Of a DNA stretch of 64,000 nt, positions 23,283-37,200 are shown in pieces (position 1 is the first letter of the stretch; every line of letters starts with the position of its first letter). Below the pieces are notes generated by a model. The model had not been told where the DNA came from and searched no databases. It saw only the letters and a list, made by a program, of their open reading frames with translations. The stretch spans positions 204,013,001-204,077,000 of the forward strand of contig NC_092336.1 of assembly GCF_046630445.1 (NCBI RefSeq), in the 5' to 3' direction. The DNA is from Rutidosis leptorrhynchoides. Taxonomy: Eukaryota > Streptophyta > Magnoliopsida > Asterales > Asteraceae. The translations under genes were made by a program, and so were the position numbers.

Positions 23283-26200
23283 ATGGCTGATAGAAACGCA
23301 ACTGGCCCATCCAACCCCGGAACATTTAGAGCACCAGAAGAGGGTGTTGAGTCGGATGATGATCAGAGTAGTTACATCCTTCAGTTAGAAAGCAAGCTAA
23401 AAGAGGCTGAGGACAAAATTAATGAGCTTGAATTGGCGAGGCATTCTGGAAATGATGATACACCACCTGGATTCCCAACCGCGCAATCCCAAACGATACC
23501 TAATGTGCCCAGAACCAGTTTCAGAATCAAATACCTAACCAATATTATATGCCACCACAAAACACCTTTACTTACCAAAATCCCATGATGATGAATCCAT
23601 ACCAAATGCAAATGTTCCATCAACCTTACATGCAACCACCCAAAAGATGTACGTATAAGAACTTCCGTGATTGCAAACCCTCCGAGTTCTCTGGAAGTAC
23701 TGATCTGACTGTAACTCTCAATTGGTTGCGAGAAGTTGAAAGGGTATTTGAAGCGTGTCAGTGTGAACCTGAGCTGAAGGTAACATATGCTAGTAGACTG
23801 TTGAAAGGTAGGGCTATGATTTGGTGGGATTCTTTGATTTCTAGTATATCAAAAGAGCAAGTGAGTATGATCACATGGGATCAATTTCATGGGAAGGTGT
23901 GTGAACAATATTGTAATCCATTTGATGTGAACCGAATCAAGACTGAGTTTCTTGAAATGAAGATGACACCTCAAATGACGATCGATGAGGTAGTAGAGAA
24001 GTTTATAGATAAACTGAGGTTTGTACAACAATGGGTGCCAGACGAAGCGTCTCGTATCCAGCATTTTGTTAATATCATTCTGCCTGAGTACAGAACTTTT
24101 ATTAGAACAGCTACATCATTGTCTCAAGCTATTGTGATGGCTAAGATGGTAGAAAGTGATGTTCAGGCCGCCAGAAACAGAATGTTTGGTAATGTGCTAC
24201 AACAAGGTGGGCAAGTATCTGGTCAATCAGGATCTAAATTCAAGAAGTCTAGTGGGTTTAAATCGAAGGGTAAAAGTGGTCAGAGTAGTACTGGATCTGG
24301 ATCAGGTAAAGGGAATTGGTGTCACACGTGTCGATCTTCTCACAGTGGTCAGTGTTCTGAGGCTACAAGAAGATGCTTAAAGTGTGGTGTTGTTGGGCAT
24401 GAGTCTTCAGCATGCCCGTATCCGAATAGTGTGTGTTGGAGTTGTCACAAACCAGGGCATCATGCAATTAGTTGTCCGTCGAAGAGTGGTAGTTCCGGGG
24501 CAGGGTCAGGGGCGCGTTCAGCATCAGCTGGAGGGTCAACTGCCTCGAGTGGGCAGAAGAGGAAGAACCCTCCAACAGCAGAGGCTAGAGCTTTTCAGAT
24601 GTCGGTGGAAAATGCTGTGGCAACCGACGAAGTAATCACCGGTATGTTTCTAATCAACTCAATACCTGCTCGCGTATTGTTTGATTGTGGTGCCAATAGG
24701 TGTTTTATGTCCCTAGATTTCTGTGCTAAGTTGAATTTACCAGCTACTATGTTACCCAAGCCGGTTAGTGTAGAAGTAGCTGATGGTAAGACCACACCCG
24801 TCACAACCTATGTGACTAGGGTTTGTATAGAGATCGAAGGGAAGTCTTTCCCGGTGACTTGTTTAGTGTTACCTATTCCTAGCTTTGATGTAGTACTAGG
24901 AATGGATTGGTTGAGCTCGCTTAGGGCTAATATTAAGTGTGATAGGAAAATGATTACCTTTCGTTCGACCGATGGAACCCGTGTTGTGGCCCGAGGGGAG
25001 CGGGGAGGGTATAATTTTCTGTTGATAACCATGATGAAAGCAAAAAAGTCGATGGCAAAGGGTTGTGAATCATTTCTTGCATATGTGATTGATGCAAAGA
25101 AAGAAAAGAAAACAGTGGCCGATATTCCGATAGTATCAGAATTTCCCGAAGTGTTCCCAGATGAGTTACCAGGTCTGCCGCCGGTAAGGGAAGTTGAATA
25201 TAAGATTGAATTGGTTCCTGGAACAACTCCAGTTGCAAAAGCTCCATACCGATTAGCGCCGTATGAAATCCGTGAAATGATGTCACAGATTCAAGAACTA
25301 TTAGATCGTGGGTTTATCCGACCGAGTTCTTCACCGTGGGGTGCTCCGGTATTGTTTGTTAAAAAGAAAGATGGGTCAATGCGTATGTGTATTGATTATC
25401 GTGAATTGAACAAAAGAACAGTGAAGAATAAGTATCCGTTACCTCGAATAGACGATTTGTTCGATCAGTTACAGGGTGCTTCATTCTTTTCTAAGATAGA
25501 CTTACGATCCGGATATCATCAGGTTCGTGTTGCTGAATCAGATATACCGAAAACAGCGTTCAGAACAAGGTATGGTCATTATGAATTTCTTGTCATGCCG
25601 TTTGGGTTGACGAATGCGCCAGCAATCTTCATGGATCTAATGAATAGAGTGTGTCGCCCGTTCTTAGATAAGTTTGTGATTGTGTTTATAGATGATATAC
25701 TAGTGTATTCAAAGACCGAAAGTGAACATGCTGAACATCTGAGACAGGTTTTGAACATGTTGAAACGTGAACAACTATTTGCAAAATTTTCAAAGTGTGA
25801 ATTTTGGTTACGTGAAGTGCAGTTTTTGGGTCATGTGATTTGTGCCGAAGGTATAAAAGTTGATCCGACAAAGATAGAAGCGGTAATGAATTGGAATTCT
25901 CCGAAGACTCCGACTGAGATTAAGAGTTTTCTGGGATTAGCCGGTTATTATCGCAGATTTATCAAGGATTTCTCGAAAATAGCGGGTCCGTTGACTAAGT
26001 TGACTCGTAAAGATGTAGTCTTTCGATGGACTGATGAACAGGAAAAGGCTTTTCAGATTTTGAAACAGCTACTGTGTCAGGCCCAGTGTTAGCTTTACCA
26101 GAAGGTTCAGACAACTTCGTGGTATACTGTGATGCATCATATGCTGGGTTGGGTTGTGTATTAATGCAAAGAGATAAAGTAATCGCCTACGCTTCGCAAC

Positions 26201-27972
26201 AGTTGAAAGTTCATGAGAAGAATTATCCAGTGCATGATCTTGAAATGGCTGCAGTAGTGTTTGCTTTGAAACTGTGGAGACACTATTTGTATGGAAACCA
26301 TTGTGTTATATGTACAGATCACAAGAGTTTGCAGTATATCTTCTCACAGAAAGAATTGAATATGCGTCAGAGACGATGGCAAGAGTTGATCAAAGATTAC
26401 GATTGTGAAATTAAATACCATCCGGGTAAGGCAAATGTGGTTGCAGATGCGCTAAGTCGTAAAAAGTCAAGTGAAAATGTGAAATTTCTTCGTTTGAATA
26501 TAACTTCAGATTTGATTAACAGCTTAAAAACCATTCAGGCCTGTGCTTTAGAGGACGAACATATTAAATCTGAACAAATGACCAAACGAAAAGTGGACTT
26601 AATTGATGACTCACGTGGACTAAAGACCTTAAACAATCGTGTTTGGGTGCCTAAGCTTGGAGATTTGAGGGATTTAATCATGACGGAAGCTCACAAATCC
26701 AGATTGACAGTACATCCGGGTAGTAATAAGATGTATCATGATTTGAAAACAGTGTATTGGTGGCCAACAATGAAATCGGATATCGCCCGTTATGTCGAAA
26801 AGTGTCATATATGTGCTCAAGTGAAGGCCGAACATCAGAAACCTTATGGTTCGTTACGTCAGTTACAGATTCCAGAGTGGAAATGGGAACATATAACGAT
26901 GGATTTTGTGACCAAATTACCTCGAACTCAGAAAAGACATGATATGATTTGGGTAATAGTGGATCGCCTAACTAAAAGTGCTCATTTTCTTGCTACTCGT
27001 GAAACAGCTTCGTTAAGTGAGTTAGCCGAATTGTATATAAACGAGATAGTTAGTCGACATGGTGTGCCATTATCGATCGTTTCAGACAGAGATTCCAGAT
27101 TTGTGTCGAATTTTTGGAATAGTCTTCAACAGAATTTGGGTACACGTGTGAATTTAAGTACAGCTTATCATCCTCAGACAGACGATCAGAGTGAAAGAAC
27201 GATACAGACTTTGGAGGATATGTTAAGGGCTTGTGTGTTAGAATACGGTGGTTCGTGGGATACACATTTGCCGTTGGTCGAATTTGCGTATAATAATTCA
27301 TATCATTCGAGTATAGGGATGCCGCCCTATGAAATGTTATACGGTCGTCGTTGCAGAACTCCGACTTGTTGGTTAGAAGCCGGGGAGAAACAGTTTGCAG
27401 GTCCCGAAATTGTTCAAATGACAGCCGAAAAAGTTGCAATTGCGAGAGAAAAGTTGAAAGCCGCTAGAGATAGGCAAAAAATGTATGCTGATCCGCGTAG
27501 ACGTCCGGTAACTTTTAATGTGGGTGAACGAGTGTATCTGAAAGTTTCGCCGTGGAAAGGGGTTATCAGATTCGGTAAACGTGGTAAGTTAGCACCGAGA
27601 TTTATTGGTCCGTTTCCGATCAGTGAAGTGTTGAATGATCAGACTGTGGTGTTAGATCTTCCGCCAGAGTTAGCTGGTATTCATAATACATTCAACGTAT
27701 GTTATCTTCATAAGTGTAAAGTCGACGATGAAACACAACTTCTTCCTTTAGAAGATTTAAGGGTCGATTTGAATAAGAAATTGGTGGAAGAGCCGGTCCG
27801 TGTGGTTGACCAAAAGGTGACTAAGCTGAGAAAGAAAGAGATTCCGATGGTGTTGATTGAGTGGAAACACAGTTTGGGTTCTAATTTTACATGGGAGACA
27901 GAAGAGTTGATGAGAAATCGCTACCCTCGTTTGTTTGACCAAGACAAGATTCCGAGGACGGAATCTTCTTAA
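23283..27972 (+). pseudogene. B gag-pol region, about two breaks
   Basis: Begins at MADRNATGPSNPG, preceded by about 185 bp of leader. The N-terminus carries a short coiled coil (SYILQLESKLKEAEDKI) upstream of the gag core ([16 protein letters not shown]). Then come CCHC knuckles ([15 protein letters not shown] and [15 protein letters not shown]), protease region, reverse transcriptase ([33 protein letters not shown]), RNase H, integrase ([11 protein letters not shown]) and a chromodomain-like end ([23 protein letters not shown]). The whole domain set is present, with about two breaks in frame. Gag and leader differ clearly from those of A and C, so B is a separate family. Confidence 0.92.
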
Positions 27973-27982
27973 GGGGGGTGGA
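27971..27982 (+). promoter_or_regulatory. B polypurine tract
   Basis: AAGGGGGGTGGA directly after the gag-pol stop and two bases before the 3' LTR; the classical plus-strand primer position. Confidence 0.8.
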
Positions 27983-27984
27983 TT

Positions 27985-29882
27985 TGTAACAGACTGAAAC
28001 CCGGGCTAGTTGTAAGTTGCCTACTTTGCCCTTAGGGTTTATGCTTAGTCTTAAGTGCTTTTATTTTAATTATTTTATTAGTGCTTTATTATAATTGTGT
28101 TGTGATCAGTTTGTGACAAGGGTCCCAGAACAGGTTTGTTTATTTAATTTGGACCTCGTTTGGGCTACCTAATCTTGTGCGAAAGATTTTAGATAACTGG
28201 TAAATACCCGTGTGTGATGGGGTATTATTTTTTTACACATAAGAGTGTAATATCTGGATGTTTCCATCCATTTCACCTAATTTCCCAAAACTAGAACGTA
28301 CCTAAACTCTTTCACTCTCAAAACCCTAATCAAATCCAAGTAAGAAATTGGATCAAGTAGCTTAAGTGACTAATTTCTTGTATCCTTGTGATCATCTAAT
28401 CAGGTTTGTTTACTTGAATCCTTGCTTTGATTCTTGATTAATTGAGTTTTTGTGTTCTTGAATAAAAGTGTGATTTTAAGCTTGAATCTTCATTTTTGGT
28501 GTTTGTTATGCTTAATTGATGTTAGAAATAGGTTGTATATATGTTTAGTAGCTTCCATGTGCTTAAAAACGGATCAAAAACACTCAAAAATCGAGTTTTG
28601 GGCGAAAAAATTGCAAAAACAGCGAACTGCTTCGAAACCCAGTTGCTACAGTATTTTGCTACAGTATCTTGCTACAGTATTTTGCTACAGTACCCGAAAT
28701 GCTACAGTGTCACTATTTGCTACAGTACCGAGTTGCTACGGTACCCCCGAGTTGCTACAGTGTCACTATTTGCTACAGTACTTTTATGAAATTGAAACGG
28801 GCGTAACTTTCAAAACGTAAATCCGTTTTTGATGAATAAACTATCATTAGAATCGTAATAAAGAATACTTTTAAATGGTGAACTTTTAAGAAACTAGATC
28901 AAACTGTTTTTGGGCCAGAAAAGGAGTTTTAGTGTGTATGTCGTGTTTTGCACGCACCTGTATGCCATTATTGAGTGGAGTCATGATGTAGACTCATAAA
29001 ATTATGAATATATGGTGTTATGACCTAGTTAATCGTATGAAATGATTATATTATTTATTGGATATGTATATTAACTTGGTTTGTGTTGTTCTCAGGTTAT
29101 AAGGACAAGGAGGAAGCTCAAAAATAATAACTGAGCAGTTGCTGGTAATTGGTGAGTGGGTCTATCTCCGGATAGAGTTTAAGTAGCATATCATGCTACT
29201 ATGGTTGACTCTTTTACCATGCATAGTGTAGAAATTGCCATGTTAGAATAATATAGTATGCCTGATGTTGTATGTGAATTATGTGTACACTGTGTGAATG
29301 GCACCAGTCGGGCCTAGGGAGACTGGGGACTCGAGACCGTGCCTAGGAGAGGTTAGAGTCCGTATGAGGTCAACCGTGCCTAGGGGAGGTTGGGTCCATA
29401 GGCTACTGATTGTAGAGTATAGTGTGAATGATGCATCCCCTGCATCTGGATAACTATACTGTGAATTGAGTAGCAGGGACTATCGGTAGACTCAAGTCCG
29501 ATCAGCTAGGAGTCGTGTGCTCGTACAAGCCGCCGATCCTCGTATTGTCTTATTGTATGCTAGTTGATAGTTAGCATGTGTTGTTGTTAGTATATAGCTT
29601 GTGTGTGACTTAAGCTATATCTGTTAGATAGATTCCATTCACTTAGCGGTGCGCTAATCCCCCACATATTCTCCCCTTGCAGGTTTAGGTACTGCTAGTC
29701 GGGAAGGGTGCTATTGCAGAAGACATGTTTGACAACCCAACTCTGATGTGGACTTTTGTATAAATAATGTTTTGTGATAACGTAACACCGTTGTGTAAAC
29801 TTAAACGTAATGACGTGACTTATATTGTGTTTGTTAATAAAGTCTTCCGCTGTGTATTTAAAAAAAAAAGGCCGGTGTTACA
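27985..29882 (+). repeat. B 3' LTR, 1898 bp
   Basis: TGTAACAGACTG...GGTGTTACA. It matches the reconstructed outline of the 5' LTR with three differences noticed by eye, one of them a base in the A-run near the end. It includes the second TGCTACAGT cluster (28643-28781). Confidence 0.95.
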
Positions 29883-30032
29883 AGTTGGTATCAGAGCAAG
29901 GTTTGGCAGCAAATACGTGCGCGTATTTTGTTCCCAAACCCTGAGGCAAGTCAAACATGTCTGTGGGAGTGGGGGCTAAGTGGAAAATAGGATATACGTG
30001 TGTTAGTTGTGATTGAACTAACTGTTATCCAC
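29883..30032 (+). mobile_element. Extra B leader fragment after the 3' LTR
   Basis: These 150 bp repeat the PBS and leader of B (23099-23250), ending at TTATCCACTA, then switch abruptly to family A leader in inverted orientation. LTR plus PBS plus leader downstream of a 3' LTR is what is left when two tandem or recombined B copies share one LTR and the second is largely lost. Confidence 0.85.
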
Positions 30033-30869
30033 TAGCACACTATATTACATATATTGAACTATCTTATTCTGACTTGCTCGTTTCTTCTTCTTCGGTTTTG
30101 GTTCGTTTTTCCAAGTTTCTAGGGATATATGATGTTCCCCTAATACGAGCCGTCGTTTTCCACATTGGTTTAGAAAAACCTGGTGGTTTAGAGGTTCCCT
30201 GGTTATTGTTACAACTTAAGAAATACGGGTGTTGATGATAAATATAAAGTTCATCGGGTTTGGAATCAAATTTCTCTATTTTTATGCCCTTTCCCTTATT
30301 GTTCTCTTTCGCCTTATTAAATTGTGTTGGGGTAATTTCTATAACATCATCGGAATCCTTGTCGGGATTCGATTCATCGGAGAATTGGTAATCCTCTCAA
30401 TACTTTGCTTCATTTGCGGAAACACCATTGACCATAATTAACTTTGGTCGGTTGGTTGAGGATTTTCTTCTACTTAACCGTTTTATTATTTCCCCCACTG
30501 GTTCTATTTCTTCTTCCAGTTCCGATTCTTCTTCCGGTTCCGACTCTTCTTCCGGTTCCTCTTCGGGAACTTGTGAATCAGTCCACGAATCATTCCAATT
30601 TACATTTGACTCTTCATTATTATTAGGTGAGTCAATGGGACTTGTTCTAGAGGTAGACATCTATCACATAATATCAAACACGTTAAGAGATTAATATATC
30701 ACATAATATTCACATGTTAAAAATATATAGTTTCCAACAAAATTTGTTAAGCAATCATTTTTCAAGTAAACACGGTCGAAGTCCAGACTCACTAATGCAT
30801 CCTAACAAACTCGATAAGACACACTAATGCAAAATTCTGGTTCTCTAAGACCAACGCTCGGATACCAAC
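30033..30869 (-). pseudogene. A-inv leader with acidic accessory frame
   Basis: Leader of A-inv between the 5' LTR and the B fragment. The open frame 30660-30397 begins MSTSRTSPIDSPNN and has repeated Glu/Pro-Glu blocks (EEEPEEESEPEEESE) followed by a basic RRKSSTNRPK stretch. The counterpart in A2 is at 37755. Function unknown. The region has about one break. The PBS lies at 30869-30857 (minus). Confidence 0.65.
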
Positions 30870-33800
30870 TGAAATGTCCCGTTCATATTGATTATAAACG
30901 TTCCATATTAATTTATTTCGTTGCGAGGTTTTGACCTCTATATGAAACGTTTTTCAAAGACTGCATTCATTTTTAAAACAATCATAACCTTTATTTTATC
31001 AATAAAGGTTTTAAAAAACATTACGTAGATTATCAAATAATGATAATCTAAAATATACTGTTTACACACGACCATTACATAATGGTTTACAATAGAAATA
31101 TATTACATCGACATATGTTTCTTGAATGCAGTTTTTACACAATATCATACAAACATGGACTACAAATCTTGTCCTTATTTTTGTATGCAACAGCGGAAGC
31201 TCTTAGTATTCACCTGAGAATAAACATGCTTTAAACGTCAACAAAAATGTTGGTGAGTTATAGGTTTAACCTATATATATCAAATCGTAACAATAGACCA
31301 CAAGATTTCATATTTCAATATACATCCCATACATAGAGATAAAAATCATTCATATGGTAAACACCTGGTAACCGACATTAACAAGATGCATATATAAGAA
31401 TATCCCCATCATTCCAGGACACCCTTCGGATATGATGAAAATTTCGAAGTACTAAAGCATCCGGTACTTTGGATGGGGTTTGTTAGGCCCAATAGATCTA
31501 TATTTAGGATTCACGTCAATTAGGGTGTCTGTTCCCTAATTCTTAGATTACCAGACTTAATAAAAAGGGGCATATTCGATTTCGATAATTCAACCATAGA
31601 ATGTAGTTTCACGTACTTGTGTCTATTTTGTAAATCATTTATAAAACCTGCATGTATTCTCATACCAAAAATATTAGATTTTAAAAGTGGGACTATAACT
31701 CACTTTCACAGATTTTTACTTCATCGGAAAGTAAGACTTGGCCACTGGTCGATTCACGAACCTACAACAAATATGTACATATATATCAAAGTATGTTCAA
31801 AATATATTTACAACACTTTTAATACATTTTGATGTTTTAAGTTAATTAAGTCAGCTGTCCTCGTTAGTAACCTACAACTAGTTGTCCAACTTTAGATGTA
31901 CAGAAAAAAAAAATTGATATATATTATCTTGAATCAATCCACGACCCAGTGTATACACGTCTCAGGCTAGATCACAACTCAAAGTATATATATTTTTGGA
32001 ATCAACCTCAACCCTGTATAGCTAACTCCCACATTACTGCATATAGAGTGTCTATGGTTGTTCCAAATAATATATACACATGGGTCGATATGATATGTCA
32101 AAACATTTGCATACGTGTCTATGGTATCCCAAGATTACATAATATATTAGAATACATGTAATACAATATAAGTTAGCTAGGATATGATTAATATAGATTT
32201 GTTACCAATTTTCACGTAGCTAAAATGAGAAAAATTATCCAATCTTGTTTTACCCATAACTTCTTCATTTTAAATCCGTTTTGAGTAAATCAAAATGCTA
32301 TGGTTTCATATTGAACTCTATTTTACGAATCTAAACAGAAAAATTATAGGTTTATTGTCGGAATTATAAGTTACAAGTCGTTTTTGTAAGAGGTAGTCAT
32401 TTCAGTCGAAAGAACGACGTCTTGATGACCATTTTGAAAAACATACTTCCACTTTTAGTTTAACCATGATTTTTGGATATAGTTTCATGTTCTTAAGAAA
32501 AATCATTTTCCCAGAAGAACAACTTTTAAATCAAAGTTTATCATAGTTTTTAATTATCAAACCCAAAACAGCCCGCAGTGTTACTACGACGGCGTATGTC
32601 CTATTTTAAGGTGTTTTTTGTGTTTTCAGGTTTTAAATCATTAAGTTAGCATATCATGTAGATATAGAACATGTGTTTAGTTGATTTTAAAAGTCAATTT
32701 AGAAGGATTAACTTTTGTTTGCGAACAAGTTTAGAATTAACTAAACTATGTTCTAGTGATTTCAAGTTTAAACCTTCGAATAAGATAGCTTTATATGTAT
32801 AAATCGAATGATGTTATGAACATCATTACTACCTCAAGTTTTGTGGATAAACCTACTGGAAAAGAGACAAATGGATCTAGCTTCAAAGAATCTTGGATGG
32901 CTTGAAAGTTCTTGAAGTAGAATCATGACACGAAAACAAGTTCAAGTAAGATTTCCACTCGAAATAAGATTGTTATAGTTATAGAAATTGAATCAAAGTT
33001 TGAATATGAGTATTACCTTGTATTAGAAAGATATCTTACTGTAAATAAGAAAGATTTCTTGAGGTTGGATGATCACTCTACAAGATTGGAAGTAAGCTAG
33101 CAAACTTGGAAGTATTCTTGATTTTATGAAACTAGAACTTGTAGAATTTATGAAGAACACTTAGAACTTGAAGATAGAACTTGAGAGAGATTAATTAGAT
33201 GAAGAAAATTGAAGAATGAAAGTGTTTGTACGTGTTTTTGGTCATTGGTATATGGATTAGATATAAAGGATATGTAATTTTGTTTTCATGTAAATAAGTC
33301 ATGAATGATTACTCATATTTTTGTAATTTTATGAGATATTTCATGCTAGTTGCCAAATGATAGTTCCCACATGTGTTAGGTGACTCACATGGGCTGCTAA
33401 GAGCTGATCATTGGAGTGTATATACCAATAGTACATACATCTAAAAGCTGTGTATTGTACGAGTACGTATACGGGTGCATACGAGTAGAATTGTTGATGA
33501 AACTGAACGAGGATGTAATTGTAAGCATTTTTTGTTAAGTAGAAGTATTTTGATAAGTGTCTTGAAGTCTTTCAAAAGTGTATGAATACATATTAAAACA
33601 CTACATGTATATACATTTTAACTGGGTCGTTAAGTCATCGTTAGTCGTTACATGTAAGTGTTGTTTTGAAACCTTTAGGTTAACGATCTTGTTAAATGTT
33701 GTTAACCCAATGTTTATTAATATCAAATGAGATTTTAAATTATTATATTATCATGATATTATGATGTACGAATATCTCTTAATATGATATATATATACAT

Positions 33801-34156
33801 TAAATGTCGTTACAACGATAATCGTTACATATATTTCTCGTTTCAAAATCATTAAGTTAGTAGTCTTGTTTTTACATATGTAATTCATTGTTAATATACT
33901 TAATGATATGTTTACTTATCATAATATCATGTTAACTATATATATAACCATATATATGTCATCATATAGTTTTTACAAGTTTTAACGTTCGTGAATCACC
34001 GGTCAACTTGGGTGGTCAATTGTCTTTATGAAACCTATTTTAATTAATCAAGTCTTAACAAGTTTGATTGTTTAACATGTTGGAAACACTTAATCATGTA
34101 AATAACAATTTCATTTAATATATATATATAAACATGGAAAAGTTCGGGTCACTACA
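30870..34156 (-). repeat. A-inv 5' LTR, about 3.29 kb
   Basis: In plus-strand reading it starts TGAAATGTCCCG and ends GGTCACTACA, the reverse complement of the family A LTR termini. It is separated by only 112 bp from the directly oriented A2 5' LTR, so the two LTRs and their leaders form a long inverted repeat. Confidence 0.92.
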
Positions 34157-34268
34157 TTCCTGCCTTGAATCATAAAGGGGACACAAGCACTGACCTTCTG
34201 GAATTAGCATTGAAGAGATTATTATTAGAGTATTAGTATTGGTCAAGCCCGATTTCATTGTGGGTTGG

Positions 34269-37200
34269 TGTAGTGACCCGAACTTTTTCATGTTTTTATA
34301 TATTAAATGAAATTGATATTTACATGATTAAATGTTTCCAACATGTTAAGCAATCAAACTTGTTAAGACTTGATTAATTGAAATAGGTTTCATATAGACA
34401 ATTGACCACCCAAGTTGACCGGTGATTCACGAACGTTAAAACTTGTAAAAACTATATAATGACATATATACGGTTATATATATAGTTAACATGATATTAT
34501 GATAAGTAAACATATCATTAAGTATATTAATAATGAACTACATATGTAAAAACAAGACTACTAACTTAATGATTTTGAAACGAGACATATATGTAACGAT
34601 TATCGTTGTAACGACATTTAATGTATATATATCATATTAAGAGATATTCGTACATCATAATATCATGATAATATAATAATTTAAAATCTCTTTTGATATT
34701 ATAAACATTGGGTTAACAACATTTAACAAGATCGTTAACCTAAAGGTTTCAAAACAACACTTACATGTAACGACTAACGATGACTTAACGACTAAGTTAA
34801 AATGTATATACATGTAGTGTTTTAATATGTATTCATACACTTTTGAAAGACTTCAATATACTTATCAAAATACTTCTACTTAACAAAAATGCTTACAATT
34901 ACATCCTCGTTCAGTTTCATCAACAATTCTACTCGTATGCACCCGTATTCGTACTCGTACAATACACAGCTTTTAGATGTATGTACTATTGGTATATACA
35001 CTCCAATGATCAGCTCTTAGCAGCCCATGTGAGTCACCTAACACATGTGAGAACCATCATTTGGCAACTAGCATGAAATATCTCATAAAATTACAAAAAT
35101 ATGAGTAATCATTCATGACTTATTTACATGTAAACAAAATTACACATCCTTTATATCTAATCCATATACCAACGACCAAAAACACCTAAAAACACTTTCA
35201 TTCTTCAATTTTCTTCATCTAATTAATCTCTCTCAAGTTCTATCTTCAAGTTCTAAGTGTTCTTCATAAATTCTACAAGTTCTAGTTTCATAAAATCAAG
35301 AATACTTTCAAGTTTGCTAGCGTACTTCCAATCTTGTAGAGTGATCATCCAACCTCAAGAAATCTTTCTTATTTACAGTAAGATATCTTTCTAATACAAG
35401 GTAATACTCATATTCAAACTTTGATTCAATTTCTATAACTATAACAATCTTATTTCGAGTGGAAATCTTACTTGAACTTGTTTTCGTGTCATGATTCTGC
35501 TTCAAGAACTTTCAAGCCATCCAAGGATCCTTTGAAGCTAGATCCATTTTTATCATTTCTAGTAGCTTTATCCAGAAAACTTGAGGTAGTAATGATGTTC
35601 ATAACATCATTTGATTCATACATATAAAACTATCTTATTCGAAGGTTTAAACTTGTAATCACTAGAACATAGTTTAGTTAATTCTAAACTTGTTCGCAAA
35701 CAAAAGTTAATCCTTCTAACTTGACTTTTAAAATCAACTAAACACATGTTCTATATCTATATGATATGCTAACTTAATGATTTAAAACCTGGAAACACGA
35801 AGAACACTGTAAAACCGGACATACGCCGTCGTAGTAACACCGCGGGCTGTTTTGGGTTAGTTAATTAAAAACTATGATAATCTTTGATTTAAAAGTTTTT
35901 CTTCTGGAAAAATGATTTTTCTTATGAACATGAAACTATATCCAAAAATCATGGTTAAACTCAAAGTGGAAGTATGTTTTCTAAAATGGTCATCTAGACG
36001 TCGTTCTTTCAACTAAAATGACTACCTTTATAAAAACGACTTGTAACTTATATTTCTGACTATAAACCTATACTTTTTCTGTTTAGATTCATAAAATAGA
36101 GTTCAATATGAAACCATAGCAATTTGATTCACTCAAAACGGATTTAAAATGAAGAAGTTATGGGTAAAACAAGATTGGATAATTTTTCTTGTTGTAGCAA
36201 CGTGAAAATTGGTAACAAATCTATATTAATCATATCCTAGCTAACTTATATTGTATTACATGTATTCTAATATATTATGTAATCTTGGGATACCATAGAC
36301 ACGTATGCAAATGTTTTGACATATCATATCGACCCATGTGTATATATTATTTGGAACAACCATAGACACTCTATATGCAGTAATGTGGGAGTTAGCTATA
36401 CAGGGTTGAGGTTGATTCCAAAAATATATATACTTTGAGTTGTGATCTAGCCTGAGACGTGTATACACTGGGTCGTGGATTGATTCAAGATAATATATAT
36501 CAATTTTTTTTTCTGTACATCTAAAGTTGGACAACTAGTTGTAGGTTACTAACGAGGACAGCTGACTTAATGAACTTAAAACATCAAAATGTATTAAAAG
36601 TGTTGTAAATATATTTTGAACATACTTTGATATATATGTACATATTTGTTATAGGTTCATGAATCGACCAGTGGCCAAGTCTTACTTCCCGACGAAGTAA
36701 AAATATGTGAAAGTGAGTTATAGTCCCACTTTTAAAATCTAATATTTTTAGGATGAGAATACATGCAGGTTTTATAAATGATTTACAAAATAGACACAAG
36801 TACGTGAAACTACATTCTATGGTTGAATTATCGAAATCGAATATGCCCCTTTTTATTAAGTCTAGTAATCTAAGAATTAGGGAACAGATACCCTAATTGA
36901 CGCGAATCCTAAAGATAGATCTATTGGGCCTAACAAACCCCATCCAAATTACCGGATGCTTTAGTACTTCGAAATTTATATCATATCCGAAGGATGTCCC
37001 GGAAAGATGGGGATATTCTTATATATGCATCTTGTTAATGTCGGTTACCAGGTGTTCACCATATGAATGATTTTTATCTGTATGTATGGGATGTATATTG
37101 AAATATGAAATCTTGTGGTCTATTGTTACGATTTGATATATATAGGTTAAACCTATAACTCACCAACATTTTTGTTGACGTTTAAAGCATGTTTATTCTC

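Larger units (their letters stand above)
9493..29882 (+). mobile_element. Element B: Ty3/gypsy chromovirus with element C nested in its 5' LTR
   Basis: 5' LTR 9493-23098 (interrupted by C and its target duplication, 11166-22872), PBS 23101, gag-pol 23283-27972, polypurine tract AAGGGGGGTGGA (27971-27982), and 3' LTR 27985-29882. The two LTRs are 1899 and 1898 bp once C is removed, and I noticed only three differences, so the insertion is young (well under a million years at usual plant rates). The coding region has about two breaks. It lies in the leader of A-inv. After the 3' LTR, about 150 bp of its own leader follow again (29883-30032), so the right end is not a simple insertion boundary. 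Confidence 0.88.
5322..34156 (-). mobile_element. Element A-inv: inverted family A copy, interrupted by several insertions
   Basis: Read on the minus strand: 5' LTR (34156-30870), PBS, acidic leader frame (30660-30140), then the B+C insertion (30032-9493), the F-box gene (9286-6735, split by a 1.86-kb probable solo LTR), and gag (6393-5322). At 5322 it is cut by A1; its pol and 3' LTR are presumably left of the window. It is the oldest layer of the nest because everything else here sits inside it. The flanks on either side of B are not collinear: about 100 bp of leader appears twice (9378-9492 and 30033-30131), and the two copies differ, so the right part may come from a different A copy joined by recombination. 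Confidence 0.8.
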
